A stretch of 9,616 nucleotides of DNA. It comes from Nitrospirota bacterium (GTDB lineage Bacteria; Nitrospirota; 9FT-COMBO-42-15; HDB-SIOI813). The notes under the pieces are model-generated. The model was not told where the DNA came from and did not search any database. It saw only the letters and a list, made by a program, of their open reading frames with translations. Both the position numbers and the translations under genes were made by a program. Every line of letters begins with the position of its first letter. Position 1 is the first letter of the stretch. Shown piece after piece: positions 1-5,889 of the stretch. The stretch spans positions 1 through 9,616 of the forward strand of contig JACROQ010000085.1 of assembly GCA_016214375.1 (NCBI GenBank), given 5' to 3'.

Positions 1-159
1 CTCTGCTATATTAGAAGGTACAGATACAGATGCCCTCCTGACCTGCGATGTAAGTCCATATCTTTCTTCTTTCGGGAAATCTTTTGTAATCTTGTAAATC
101 TCTATACAAAGATGATATGCCTTCTGCCAGACCTTTAATTCCTTGTAACTTTTGAGCAT
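1..159 (-). CDS. Four-helix-bundle protein (23S rRNA IVP/Avd-like), 5' part only
   Basis: The first 53 codons of a gene that runs off the left edge. Translation from the ATG at 159 begins MLKSYKELKVWQKAY and continues through SQVRRASVSVPSNIAE, the hallmark N-terminal pattern of the family known as S23 / 23S rRNA intervening-sequence protein (four helix bundle, PF05635 type). Members form small helical bundles of about 115-130 residues and are related to the Avd accessory protein of diversity-generating retroelements. Their cellular role outside those systems is unclear. No 23S rRNA sequence flanks it here, since the upstream neighbour is an outer-membrane protein gene, so this is a free-standing copy. 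The 40-bp gap to the upstream stop codon is almost all 8-nt tandem repeat, and no strong Shine-Dalgarno site precedes the ATG. The family call is confident from the sequence; the function is not known. Confidence 0.88.
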   Translation of the reverse strand, partial: MLKSYKELKVWQKAYHLCIEIYKITKDFPKEERYGLTSQVRRASVSVPSNIAE

Positions 160-166
160 ATCACTT

Positions 167-198
167 GACCCCTCGAATCCTCGACCCCTCGACCCCTT
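167..198. repeat. Four-unit 8-nt tandem array (GACCCCTC type)
   Basis: Four consecutive 8-nt units on the + strand: GACCCCTC (167), GAATCCTC (175), GACCCCTC (183) and GACCCCTT (191). The array fills the gap between the stop of the DUF1302 gene (200-202) and the start of the four-helix-bundle gene (159). A second array of the same family lies at 3970-4001, and both are preceded on the + strand by CACTTGACCCCTCG. The repeat is seen directly; any function is unknown. Confidence 0.85.
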
Positions 199-199
199 C

Positions 200-1795
200 C
201 TAAAAGCTGTACTTCACCTCCATATACACCCTATCATCATCATCAAAGTAGCCAAAGAAGTTTAATCTTCCGGAATCCGGACCCGGATCTCCGGAAAAAA
301 CATCCGCCCCGAATAGAAATGTTATCTTATCTGTATAGCGATATTCAAGCTTTGGACGGAACAGGTATTCCTTCCTGTTGATCAGGGATATCGCCAGGAA
401 TTGCGGCACCATCGTCCCATAGCGGATCTCCTTTCTCATAAAAAGGGATGCCGCATCCTCGTGCCGCTTCTGTTGAATATCCCCGGTATAGTGCAAGATG
501 ATATCCTGCGAGAAATCCAATGATATGTCCGCCCCATAGAGGACCGTCTTTAATCCGACCACATGCTTGACATAATCCCGTTGGATTTCATTGAATACGG
601 CCTCGTCCGTTCCACAGGCCGTACAGGTACCCCAATACTTCCCGTCGACATATGAGAACTCCCCTTCAACGACGATCTTCCCAAAACTCTTTGCAAGACC
701 TGCCCCGTATGATTGTAACCTCCTGTAACGCGGGAAGAACGTCACCTCAGGTGAGATGCCGAGGTTTCCAAGACCCAACCCTGTAATGGTCCTGAAGGCC
801 GCCGGAAACTCGTCCCAATGATAAAAGTAGGCGAGTACTAACTCATACCCGCCAAGCATGCCGGAGGTGCGTAAACCAGCCTCACTATTTTCAAAATTTC
901 TCGGCACCTTTTTCAGATCCGGCAGTTTCTGAAATTGTGACCACTCAGAGCGCAGGGGTGCAGGCTCATGTCCCTTGACATCGGGTATCCATAACCCTTC
1001 TATGGTCAGCGGACCGATATAATAGTCCCCCTTGACCATCCAGAGTGGGATATAACGGTCGGCAACATCTCGTAATATATGCTCCTTGAAATCAAGCGGG
1101 TTTACCTCATCAATGATACGCCAACCCTCCACAATCCCCCACCGGATGATCTGTTTTCCCACCCTCAGGTCCATATTACTAAAGAATATGTCAAAGTAAA
1201 ACTCCTTGAGGTCTATGCCATATTTGTCTATCTTGATGTCTCTCAGATTTTCGATGTCAGGCTCAGGCTTTCCAGGATCAGGGGGCTGGATAAAGGCAAA
1301 GGGTTTTATAGGGGCAACCGTGCCGATGTCCTGGATATCGTAGGCAAGGTCATAATAGGCCCATACCCTGGCGCTCCATCTGAGACTCTGATTGAAGGAG
1401 TATGACGGCTCGAGCTGAATTATGTTCAGTATCTTGCTGAAGGCCGTGGGACTCACGTACCTGTAGGCCGTCTCATTCTTGACATATCCCCTTAATTCAA
1501 CACCTTTCAAGATCTCTTCACGCAGCCACGTGAGAATGCCGCGGGAAGGTTGCGGGATACCCTTCAGAATCTGGGGTGCGGTCCCTTCTGCCGGCGGAAG
1601 GATTGGGTACTCTGCTGGCGCTGTAGGCTGTGCCGTCCCTTCTTGCGGCGGCAGGGGGGGAGATTCTTCTGTTTGATCACTGGCAGGGGATACCTCGCCC
1701 ATACTGACGCCAGGACTAAAAAATATCAGGATAATGATGATAGCTATACTGTAAGACTTAATCCCGATTTGAGGAATTGAGAGATAGGGAGACAA
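200..1795 (-). CDS. DUF1302-type outer-membrane beta-barrel protein
   Basis: A 531-residue exported protein, probably an outer-membrane beta-barrel. Residues 1-32 form a signal peptide (IKSYS followed by a hydrophobic run, ending near SMG). A Pro-rich, low-complexity linker spans about 35-85, in which LPPQEGTA and LPPAEGTA are near repeats. The region around 195-275 has the DUF1302-family pattern: EFYFDIFFSNMDLRVGKQ, then IIRWG, VNPLDF and RYIPLWMVKGDY. The chain ends VKYSF, with a C-terminal Phe typical of BAM-inserted barrels. A CxxC (C391-T-A-C394) sits in what looks like a loop. The start is a TTG at 1795, four bases after the upstream stop, with GGGAGG about 12 bases before it; no later ATG would keep the signal peptide. 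Family knowledge: DUF1302 proteins are often encoded beside LolA-like proteins and RND (MMPL) transporters. The LolA-like partner is directly upstream here, and the RND gene is not in the window. The substrate is unknown. Confidence 0.85.
   Translation of the reverse strand: MSPYLSIPQIGIKSYSIAIIIILIFFSPGVSMGEVSPASDQTEESPPLPPQEGTAQPTAPAEYPILPPAEGTAPQILKGIPQPSRGILTWLREEILKGVELRGYVKNETAYRYVSPTAFSKILNIIQLEPSYSFNQSLRWSARVWAYYDLAYDIQDIGTVAPIKPFAFIQPPDPGKPEPDIENLRDIKIDKYGIDLKEFYFDIFFSNMDLRVGKQIIRWGIVEGWRIIDEVNPLDFKEHILRDVADRYIPLWMVKGDYYIGPLTIEGLWIPDVKGHEPAPLRSEWSQFQKLPDLKKVPRNFENSEAGLRTSGMLGGYELVLAYFYHWDEFPAAFRTITGLGLGNLGISPEVTFFPRYRRLQSYGAGLAKSFGKIVVEGEFSYVDGKYWGTCTACGTDEAVFNEIQRDYVKHVVGLKTVLYGADISLDFSQDIILHYTGDIQQKRHEDAASLFMRKEIRYGTMVPQFLAISLINRKEYLFRPKLEYRYTDKITFLFGADVFSGDPGPDSGRLNFFGYFDDDDRVYMEVKYSF
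1576..1655. repeat. Diverged 26-bp direct duplication inside the DUF1302 gene
   Basis: Copies at 1576-1601 and 1630-1655 match at 22 of 26 bases by eye. They encode the two LPPxEGTA stretches of the Pro-rich linker just after the signal peptide. This looks like an in-frame duplication that lengthened the linker. Confidence 0.65.
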
Positions 1796-1799
1796 ATAA

Positions 1800-2606
1800 T
1801 TACGGTCCCTCCCCTCTCTTTAGCATACGGTCTGTGAAGAGATCATCCCGCAGGCCGTTATTGATCTTTAAATCACTGATCTCAAACACCGTGGAATGAC
1901 CCGTCTGAAGGTTTTTTACTATTGCCTTCCCCCATACCCAGAGGTCTCCATTCTTCTGCCATGTGATGTTCTGGACCTTGAGCGGGTCTTTCTTCTGGTC
2001 AAAGTACTCTATCTTGACTGTCCTCCACTCATCTTTTAATATCCAAAAGATCCTCTTGCCGTATGCTGAACCTGTCTCTTTCGGCTTGCTTTCTACTACA
2101 TAGCATGCCTTCCCATCACATGGTTTTTCTCCGATGAGCTCATGGGTATCCTCATTCAACCGCCTCTGGCCCATGTCGGCAAATGTAAGGTCTGAGCCCA
2201 TGAAGGCATCATCCTGACTGCGGGTCGATATGACGCTTACCTTCCGCAGAGATGGAAGATAGAGCCAGAGACCGTCTGTCTTTCCCTCTTCTGCATAATC
2301 CCAGATAAGAAAACCCGTCCCCTTTGCATCAGGCGGATGATTGGTAAAAAAGAGGGTCTTACTGTAGAACCCGTCCTTGCCTCTGTTGTTTTTCCAGTAC
2401 CGGCTGGTAATAATCTTTTTCTCCTGCCCCTGTGCAGAGGTCAGTATCAGGGTTACTGTAGATTTTTGATCATCTCCCTGAGGAAGCTCTTCCACCTTCT
2501 TCATAATGTCAAGTCCCGTCAGGGCCGACTGTGCAACGGAAGAAAATACCACAGCCTCTGCAAGGATAAGCAAAAAAACTACACCGACTACTTTCTTAAT
2601 ACCCAT
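1800..2606 (-). CDS. LolA-like outer-membrane lipoprotein-sorting family protein
   Basis: A 268-residue periplasmic protein. Residues 1-28 are a Sec signal peptide (KK, then VVGVVFLLILAEAVVF, cleavage near VAQSA) with no lipobox cysteine. The mature part is a LolA/LolB-fold protein of the 'outer membrane lipoprotein-sorting protein' type (PF17131-like). Evidence is the helix GLDIMKKVEELP, successive beta strands, LWLYLPSLRKVSVIS (113-127) and the characteristic FMGSDLTFADM (135-145). C163 and C168 may form a disulfide. The ATG at 2606 is well supported by GGAG seven bases upstream. The stop lies four bases before the start of the DUF1302 gene, so the two are almost surely co-translated. Known homologues work with RND-type transporters and beta-barrel partners in moving lipids or hydrophobic compounds; that role is inferred here, not shown. 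A terminator stands just upstream (2636-2666). Confidence 0.88.
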   Translation of the reverse strand: MGIKKVVGVVFLLILAEAVVFSSVAQSALTGLDIMKKVEELPQGDDQKSTVTLILTSAQGQEKKIITSRYWKNNRGKDGFYSKTLFFTNHPPDAKGTGFLIWDYAEEGKTDGLWLYLPSLRKVSVISTRSQDDAFMGSDLTFADMGQRRLNEDTHELIGEKPCDGKACYVVESKPKETGSAYGKRIFWILKDEWRTVKIEYFDQKKDPLKVQNITWQKNGDLWVWGKAIVKNLQTGHSTVFEISDLKINNGLRDDLFTDRMLKRGEGP

Positions 2607-2635
2607 CTCTTGTCTCCTTTCATTCTGAAAATCGC

Positions 2636-2666
2636 AAAAAAAACGGATAGAATGACTCTATCCGTT
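2636..2666 (-). terminator. Rho-independent terminator upstream of the LolA-like gene
   Basis: Read on the minus strand, a perfect 10-bp stem (AACGGATAGA paired with TCTATCCGTT, 5-nt loop) is followed directly by eight T residues (A-run 2636-2643 on the + strand). This is a textbook intrinsic terminator for transcription coming from the methyltransferase gene. It ends only about 30 bases before the next ATG, which leaves little room for a separate promoter. Attenuation is therefore possible. Confidence 0.85.
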
Positions 2667-2703
2667 GATCAAAGATGCTCTGAGTTCTAACCACTGCCAT
2701 TTC

Positions 2704-2756
2704 GTAGCGTGGGGGTTTATCCCCCACAACGAGCCGACCATAAAGGTCGGCGCTAC
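2704..2756. repeat. 53-bp two-hairpin REP-like element, copy 1
   Basis: Bounded by GTAG and CTAC. It contains stem 1, GTGGGGG / CCCCCAC (2709-2715 and 2721-2727, loop TTTAT), and stem 2, GCCGACC / GGTCGGC (2733-2739 and 2745-2751, loop ATAAA), separated by 5 nt. A second copy in the opposite orientation lies at 3885-3937. Both the size and the twin-hairpin layout resemble bacterial REP sequences. No transposase is encoded here, so it would be a dispersed, non-autonomous element. Confidence 0.8.
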
Positions 2757-2769
2757 GGGTACCGGGCAT

Positions 2770-2814
2770 CCCTACATCCCTACATCCATTCACCATTCAC
2801 TATTCACTATTCAC
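2770..2814. repeat. Compound short tandem array (8-nt then 7-nt units)
   Basis: Two 8-nt CCCTACAT units (2770-2785) are followed, after one base, by four 7-nt units: CATTCAC twice (2787-2800) and TATTCAC twice (2801-2814). The array begins five bases beyond the stop codon of the methyltransferase gene. Another pair of CATTCAC units lies at 4446-4459. It is directly visible; no function can be assigned. Confidence 0.85.
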
Positions 2815-2819
2815 AGCTT

Positions 2820-3848
2820 TCATGGCTTAACCGCGGTTAATACGGTAAATGGACTTTGCTGGGCTAATGGTTTAAACTCAACTTTTCTGAACCCAACCTC
2901 CTGAAGCCATCCTGCGATCTCCTTATCCGAATAGGCCGCGCCCCCAGGTGTATGTATCAGTTGATTGACCCCGATAAGCGCCGAGAGGGCCGGGCCGGTT
3001 TTGTCTGCATTCAACATCTGCTCCTGTAGGAGCAAAACTCCCCCGCTGACCATGGAGTCAAATGCCTTTTTAAATGTCTTTTTATTGACCTCCGGAGACT
3101 CCTGATTCATCATGGACGAAAGGAGGACGGCGTCATGGCCTGAACCAAAGCTATCTTTGAGATAGTCTCCTTCCATTGTTGTCACCTGATCCTGCGCATG
3201 ATACATCCCTATAATCTCTCTTGTAATCTTGAGGGTTTGAGGAAGATCGAATACGATCCCTTTCAGACCTGGCGTCTTCTTGCACAGGAATATCGTAAAC
3301 GTCCCCGGCCCGCCGGCGATATCCAGGATCTGCTTTCTGCCCTTTAGATCCACAGTATCCGCAAGCAGATAGGCCTGTCCAACGCCCCTGTAGTGCATCC
3401 CCATGATATAATTTCTTGTCGCTTCATTGCTGATGTCATGAGGTTTATGGACCGCGGGTTTACCGGTAACGACTGACTCAGAGAGTCCGGCCCACGGGAT
3501 GTACCAGTCATCAAACATGGATACAATGCCGCCTTGATACCTCTCACGACCTTTAACCAGAAATGTATTTGAAAGCTCATTATTACTATACTTACCCTCT
3601 CTCCGGTTTAAGAGACCCAGGGCTGTGCATGCTACAAGTAATATCTCTATCCCACGGACATCGGCATTACAATGACGGGCAAGTTCTTCTGCTGTAGCCT
3701 CACGTCCGTCCAGTTTACTGAATATGTCAAGACGGTTGGCAGCGTGCAATACCCGCGAACTCCAGTATGAAGAGGCAATCTTCATCACTGTCATAAAGTC
3801 GGGCCCGCCACTGTCCCATGAACCGGCTTGCTTCTTCTCTTCCCCCAT
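2820..3848 (-). CDS. Family-2 O-methyltransferase-like SAM-dependent methyltransferase
   Basis: A 342-residue cytoplasmic protein with the two-part layout of the O-methyltransferase family 2 (plant COMT, hydroxyneurosporene methyltransferase CrtF, BchU and ASMT relatives). An N-terminal winged-helix dimerisation domain spans about 20-105 (YWSSRVLHAANRLDIF, then TAEELARHCNADVRGIEILL). A Rossmann SAM-binding domain follows, with motif I DIAGGPGTF at 176-184, the acidic FDLP at 200-203 and GDYL at 227-230. At the position where family members usually have the catalytic His (LLSxxLHxW), this protein reads LLSSMMNQESPE (242-253), so the usual general base appears absent. The ATG at 3848 has GGAGG seven bases upstream. 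It stands alone between repeat-filled gaps, with a terminator further downstream at 2636-2666. The substrate is unknown. Confidence 0.85.
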   Translation of the reverse strand: MGEEKKQAGSWDSGGPDFMTVMKIASSYWSSRVLHAANRLDIFSKLDGREATAEELARHCNADVRGIEILLVACTALGLLNRREGKYSNNELSNTFLVKGRERYQGGIVSMFDDWYIPWAGLSESVVTGKPAVHKPHDISNEATRNYIMGMHYRGVGQAYLLADTVDLKGRKQILDIAGGPGTFTIFLCKKTPGLKGIVFDLPQTLKITREIIGMYHAQDQVTTMEGDYLKDSFGSGHDAVLLSSMMNQESPEVNKKTFKKAFDSMVSGGVLLLQEQMLNADKTGPALSALIGVNQLIHTPGGAAYSDKEIAGWLQEVGFRKVEFKPLAQQSPFTVLTAVKP

Positions 3849-3884
3849 TAAGAAGCCTCCTTCCTTCTTTCATCGCCAGAAAAT

Positions 3885-3937
3885 GTAGCGCCGGCCTTTA
3901 TGCCCGGCAATCAGCGGGGGATGAACCCCCGCACTAC
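3885..3937. repeat. 53-bp two-hairpin REP-like element, copy 2 (inverted)
   Basis: Exactly the same length as the copy at 2704-2756 but in the opposite orientation. It is bounded by GTAG and CTAC, with hairpins GCCGGCC / GCCCGGC (3890-3896 and 3902-3908, loop TTTAT, one mismatch) and GCGGGGG / CCCCCGC (3914-3920 and 3926-3932, loop ATGAA). The stems differ from copy 1 partly by paired changes that keep base pairing. It lies upstream of the methyltransferase start. Confidence 0.8.
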
Positions 3938-3969
3938 GTGTTCATTCCGTCACTTTCTCTATAGCACTT

Positions 3970-4001
3970 GACCCCTCGGACCCTCGACCCCTTGGACCCT
4001 A
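3970..4001. repeat. Four-unit 8-nt tandem array (GACCCCTC type), second copy
   Basis: Units GACCCCTC (3970), GGACCCTC (3978), GACCCCTT (3986) and GGACCCTA (3994). It is the same family and copy number as 167-198 and also begins after CACTTGACCCCTCG overlap sequence. It ends four bases from the stop of the His-rich gene. The remaining gap up to the methyltransferase start holds the REP-like copy and nothing else recognisable. Confidence 0.85.
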
Positions 4002-4005
4002 TCTC

Positions 4006-4344
4006 TTAATGCTTATGGCCGGCATGCTCATGGCCATGCTCATGTACCTCTTCATGCTCCTCTCCATTTCCTTCGAACATCTTTCTCTGGGTCACATCGA
4101 TCTTGTTAATCAGTTCTATGAGTATCGCTGCATGCTCTTTTTGACTTTCAAGCAGGTGTCCCAAAACATGCACGACCTCCCCGGCGGCAGGAAAATCTAC
4201 CCCGCTCATGATGGCCTTCTGATATTCATATTGGTTGATCATCTTTAGAACCTCTGTGAGGTCATTCCGAAGGTCGGCAAGCGCCTTCTCTGCCTGTGAC
4301 AGTGTCCCGTGTGCATGACCTTGTCCTCCACTTGTGTTACACAT
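4006..4344 (-). CDS. Small helical protein with His-rich C-terminal tail
   Basis: A 112-residue protein I do not recognise as a named family. The N-terminus MCNTSGGQGHAHG carries one Cys and two His. Residues about 15-92 look entirely alpha-helical and amphipathic (LSQAEKALADLRNDLTEVL, then VVHVLGHLLESQKEHAAILI), probably a helical hairpin or small bundle. The last 16 residues hold seven His among Glu and Gly (HEEVHEHGHEHAGHKH), a pattern common in proteins that bind or buffer Ni, Zn, Co or Cu. There is no signal peptide or membrane segment, so it should be cytoplasmic. The ATG at 4344 has AAGGAG eight bases upstream, which supports it as a real gene. A metal-related role is inferred from the tail only. 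Confidence 0.72.
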   Translation of the reverse strand: MCNTSGGQGHAHGTLSQAEKALADLRNDLTEVLKMINQYEYQKAIMSGVDFPAAGEVVHVLGHLLESQKEHAAILIELINKIDVTQRKMFEGNGEEHEEVHEHGHEHAGHKH

Positions 4345-4380
4345 GTTGAATTCTCCTTTCTTGCGTGTTGTTGATAGTTC

Positions 4381-4442
4381 TTCTTACTTCTTACCCGATA
4401 AATCGGGCAACTACTTGAACGCAGGCTAAAGCCTGCGGCTAC
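4381..4442. repeat. Heptamer pair followed by two perfect short hairpins
   Basis: Two TTCTTAC units (4381-4394) run into the palindrome CCCGAT-AA-ATCGGG (4394-4407). After 13 bases comes GCAGGCT-AA-AGCCTGC (4421-4436), followed by GGCTAC. The 13-mer AGCCTGCGGCTAC at 4430-4442 recurs at 7438-7450, where it contains the permease stop codon. Together these are pieces of dispersed hairpin repeats lying upstream of the His-rich gene. Confidence 0.75.
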
Positions 4443-4445
4443 ATC

Positions 4446-4459
4446 CATTCACCATTCAC
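4446..4459. repeat. Two CATTCAC heptamer units
   Basis: A short version of the array at 2787-2814, immediately before the MITE-like element. Its last bases are part of the presumed target-site duplication. Confidence 0.7.
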
Positions 4460-4463
4460 AGTT

Positions 4464-4595
4464 GATGAACTCGTAAAAAGTCGCCAGAAGCACTATTTGT
4501 CATTCTGAGCAAAGCGAAGAATCTGATAAAACAATGAGTTATCAGACCCTTCGCTTCGCTCAGGGTGACAGTGAAGGACTTTTTACGAGTTCATT
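4464..4595. mobile_element. 132-bp MITE-like element with TIRs and likely 6-bp TSD
   Basis: The ends are perfect 18-bp inverted repeats, 4465-4482 (ATGAACTCGTAAAAAGTC) and 4577-4594. Inside, a second long inverted repeat spans 4498-4529 against 4539-4570 (TGTCATTCTGAGC against its GGGTGACA-ending partner) with a few mismatches. The whole element can therefore fold into one long hairpin with a loop at about 4530-4538. ACAGTT flanks both sides (4458-4463 and 4596-4601), which fits a 6-bp target duplication. It encodes no protein, so movement would need a transposase in trans. It sits two bases past the stop codon of the histidine-phosphatase gene and may end that transcript. Confidence 0.82.
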
Positions 4596-4602
4596 ACAGT
4601 TA

Positions 4603-5232
4603 TTATGGCCTGTTTCCTCCCGGTATAGCGCTGAGATAGATCAGGTTGGCCGCTGTTATTCCATAATCAATCCTTGTCGCTGATCCGGGATGTATCTGTA
4701 CATGACGATAATTCGTCAGTGGAATCTGCAGCGCCATGGCAATAGCCACCCTTATCGGTCCCATATGGGTGACCATGACCACCTTTTCACCTCTGTGCTC
4801 CTGTATAGCATGCTGCACGACATCGCTAACCCTTTTTTGCAGATCAATGATCGATTCCCCGTCCTGAGGAGTGTAATTGATGGGGTCCCTTTTCCACTTC
4901 TCAAGGCCATCCGGGTACTGATCTTCAATTTCTCTAAATGTAAGCCCTTCCCATATGCCGAAGCCACGCTCCTTCAGATCGTCCAATATCTTATACTCTA
5001 ATTTAAGGGTTTTTACAATAGGGGTTGCCGTTTCTATCGTCCTTGTGGTGGGGCTTACAAAGATAGCCGAGATATCCCCTTCTCTTATCCATCCTCCTAA
5101 CCTCTCTGCCTGAAGCCTCCCCTCCGTATTAAGATTAGGACCATTGTCTCCTTTATAAACCCTGTCTTCAGGAAAATCGGTACTACCATGCCTGATAAAG
5201 ATAATTGTCGTTGAGGGCTCCTTAACCCGCAT
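4603..5232 (-). CDS. Histidine phosphatase family protein (phosphoglycerate mutase / CobC-like)
   Basis: A 209-residue cytoplasmic phosphatase of the histidine-phosphatase superfamily. The catalytic RHGST motif is at residues 14-18 (phospho-acceptor H15), VSPTTRTIETA at 59-69 supplies a conserved Arg, ERGFGIWEG follows, and the second His lies in VTHMGPIR (H156). This set is typical of the dPGM / alpha-ribazole phosphatase (CobC) / GpmB group, which cannot be separated by sequence reading alone. The ATG at 5232 puts RHG close to the N-terminus as usual in the family and overlaps the FmdE gene by 11 bases. A GTG at 5256 would add eight residues and has only weak Shine-Dalgarno support. GGGAGG lies about 14 bases before the ATG. 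Being last in the cluster, it may act on a phosphorylated cofactor intermediate, but this is a guess. Confidence 0.87.
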   Translation of the reverse strand: MRVKEPSTTIIFIRHGSTDFPEDRVYKGDNGPNLNTEGRLQAERLGGWIREGDISAIFVSPTTRTIETATPIVKTLKLEYKILDDLKERGFGIWEGLTFREIEDQYPDGLEKWKRDPINYTPQDGESIIDLQKRVSDVVQHAIQEHRGEKVVMVTHMGPIRVAIAMALQIPLTNYRHVQIHPGSATRIDYGITAANLIYLSAIPGGNRP

Positions 5233-5836
5233 GGTAGTAGTTCTTACCCTCCCCACAAGACCTGCACATTACCTTTCCATTTACAATGACCTCTTTATGG
5301 TCATTCACTGTCTCCCCGCAGCCTTCACACTTCACCTTATACTTTTCTTTTGTGAAGAGAGGGGCTTCGACTTTCACCTTCCGGATCAGAAAGAGTTCTT
5401 TCTCCGGCATAACCTTGTAGGCAGCCACCTCTTTCGCATTCCTTCCATCTTTATCGTTGCCGTACTCTTCATCAACGTAATTGTCTGCAAGGCCTTTGGT
5501 GGAATCAGGACATGTGATCCGTACCGCTTTGCCGGTCTTCAGGTTTACAAATGTAGCGGCAACCTTGCCCCAGTCAAGAAATTTGAGATTCCTCCTGCTG
5601 ATCCTGGCGCCTGTCACCACGGAGATCGCATCCACCGGACAACGGTCTGTCTCAATGTAGACCATAAAGTCTTTTTTCTGAGAACCCTTAGGGTCTGTTA
5701 TCTCTATCTCACGCATACCCGCAAGAGCCATCCTGGTTCCTATTACAGTCCCGGGACACAGGTGCCCATGAAAATCGGCTGCCTTTACAAGCATGTATTC
5801 TAACGACGGGTCTACCCCTTTAGTTTTAACTGACAT
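5222..5836 (-). CDS. FmdE-family protein with C-terminal zinc finger
   Basis: A 204-residue protein of the FmdE family (PF02663; named for formylmethanofuran dehydrogenase subunit E but widespread in anaerobes that lack that enzyme). The signature FHGHLCPG is at residues 22-29 (H23, H25, C27). ETDRCPVDAI (C66) and RITCPDS (C109) add further conserved metal-site residues. A C-terminal four-Cys zinc ribbon (C170, C173, C191, C194; KCEGCG and CRSCGEG) is present, as in many family members. The ATG at 5836 has AAGGG and, further upstream, GGAGG. The 53-bp gap to the preceding gene is non-coding. Family knowledge links FmdE-like proteins to molybdenum or tungsten enzyme genes, and the moaC and moaDE genes upstream here agree. 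The precise reaction is not established. Confidence 0.88.
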   Translation of the reverse strand: MSVKTKGVDPSLEYMLVKAADFHGHLCPGTVIGTRMALAGMREIEITDPKGSQKKDFMVYIETDRCPVDAISVVTGARISRRNLKFLDWGKVAATFVNLKTGKAVRITCPDSTKGLADNYVDEEYGNDKDGRNAKEVAAYKVMPEKELFLIRKVKVEAPLFTKEKYKVKCEGCGETVNDHKEVIVNGKVMCRSCGEGKNYYHAG

Positions 5837-5889
5837 ATTACCCTTCTTCCTCCCTGGTGTTTTTCTTGATTATTACTCCTGCTGCCTGA

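Noticed and set aside
1..159. Part of a 23S rRNA gene with an intervening sequence
   Set aside because: No rRNA sequence flanks the four-helix-bundle frame. The upstream side is a protein-coding gene and a tandem array.
2639..2667. Possible sigma-70 promoter on the minus strand (TTGATC, 17 nt, TATCCG) over the terminator stem
   Set aside because: The -10 match is poor and the spacing coincidence lies within the stem itself. The terminator reading explains the sequence better.
4245..4448. 67-codon minus-strand frame upstream of the His-rich gene
   Set aside because: It runs through hairpin repeats and overlaps the better supported gene start in another frame. No family resemblance and no ribosome binding site are visible.
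4603..5256. Longer version of the histidine-phosphatase gene starting at GTG 5256
   Set aside because: The extra eight residues lie before the usual family start and the ribosome binding site is weak. The ATG at 5232 is preferred, though the longer form cannot be excluded.
5231..5803. 190-codon open frame on the + strand
   Set aside because: Antisense to the FmdE gene, which has clear motifs and a ribosome binding site. The + strand translation shows no recognisable domain.
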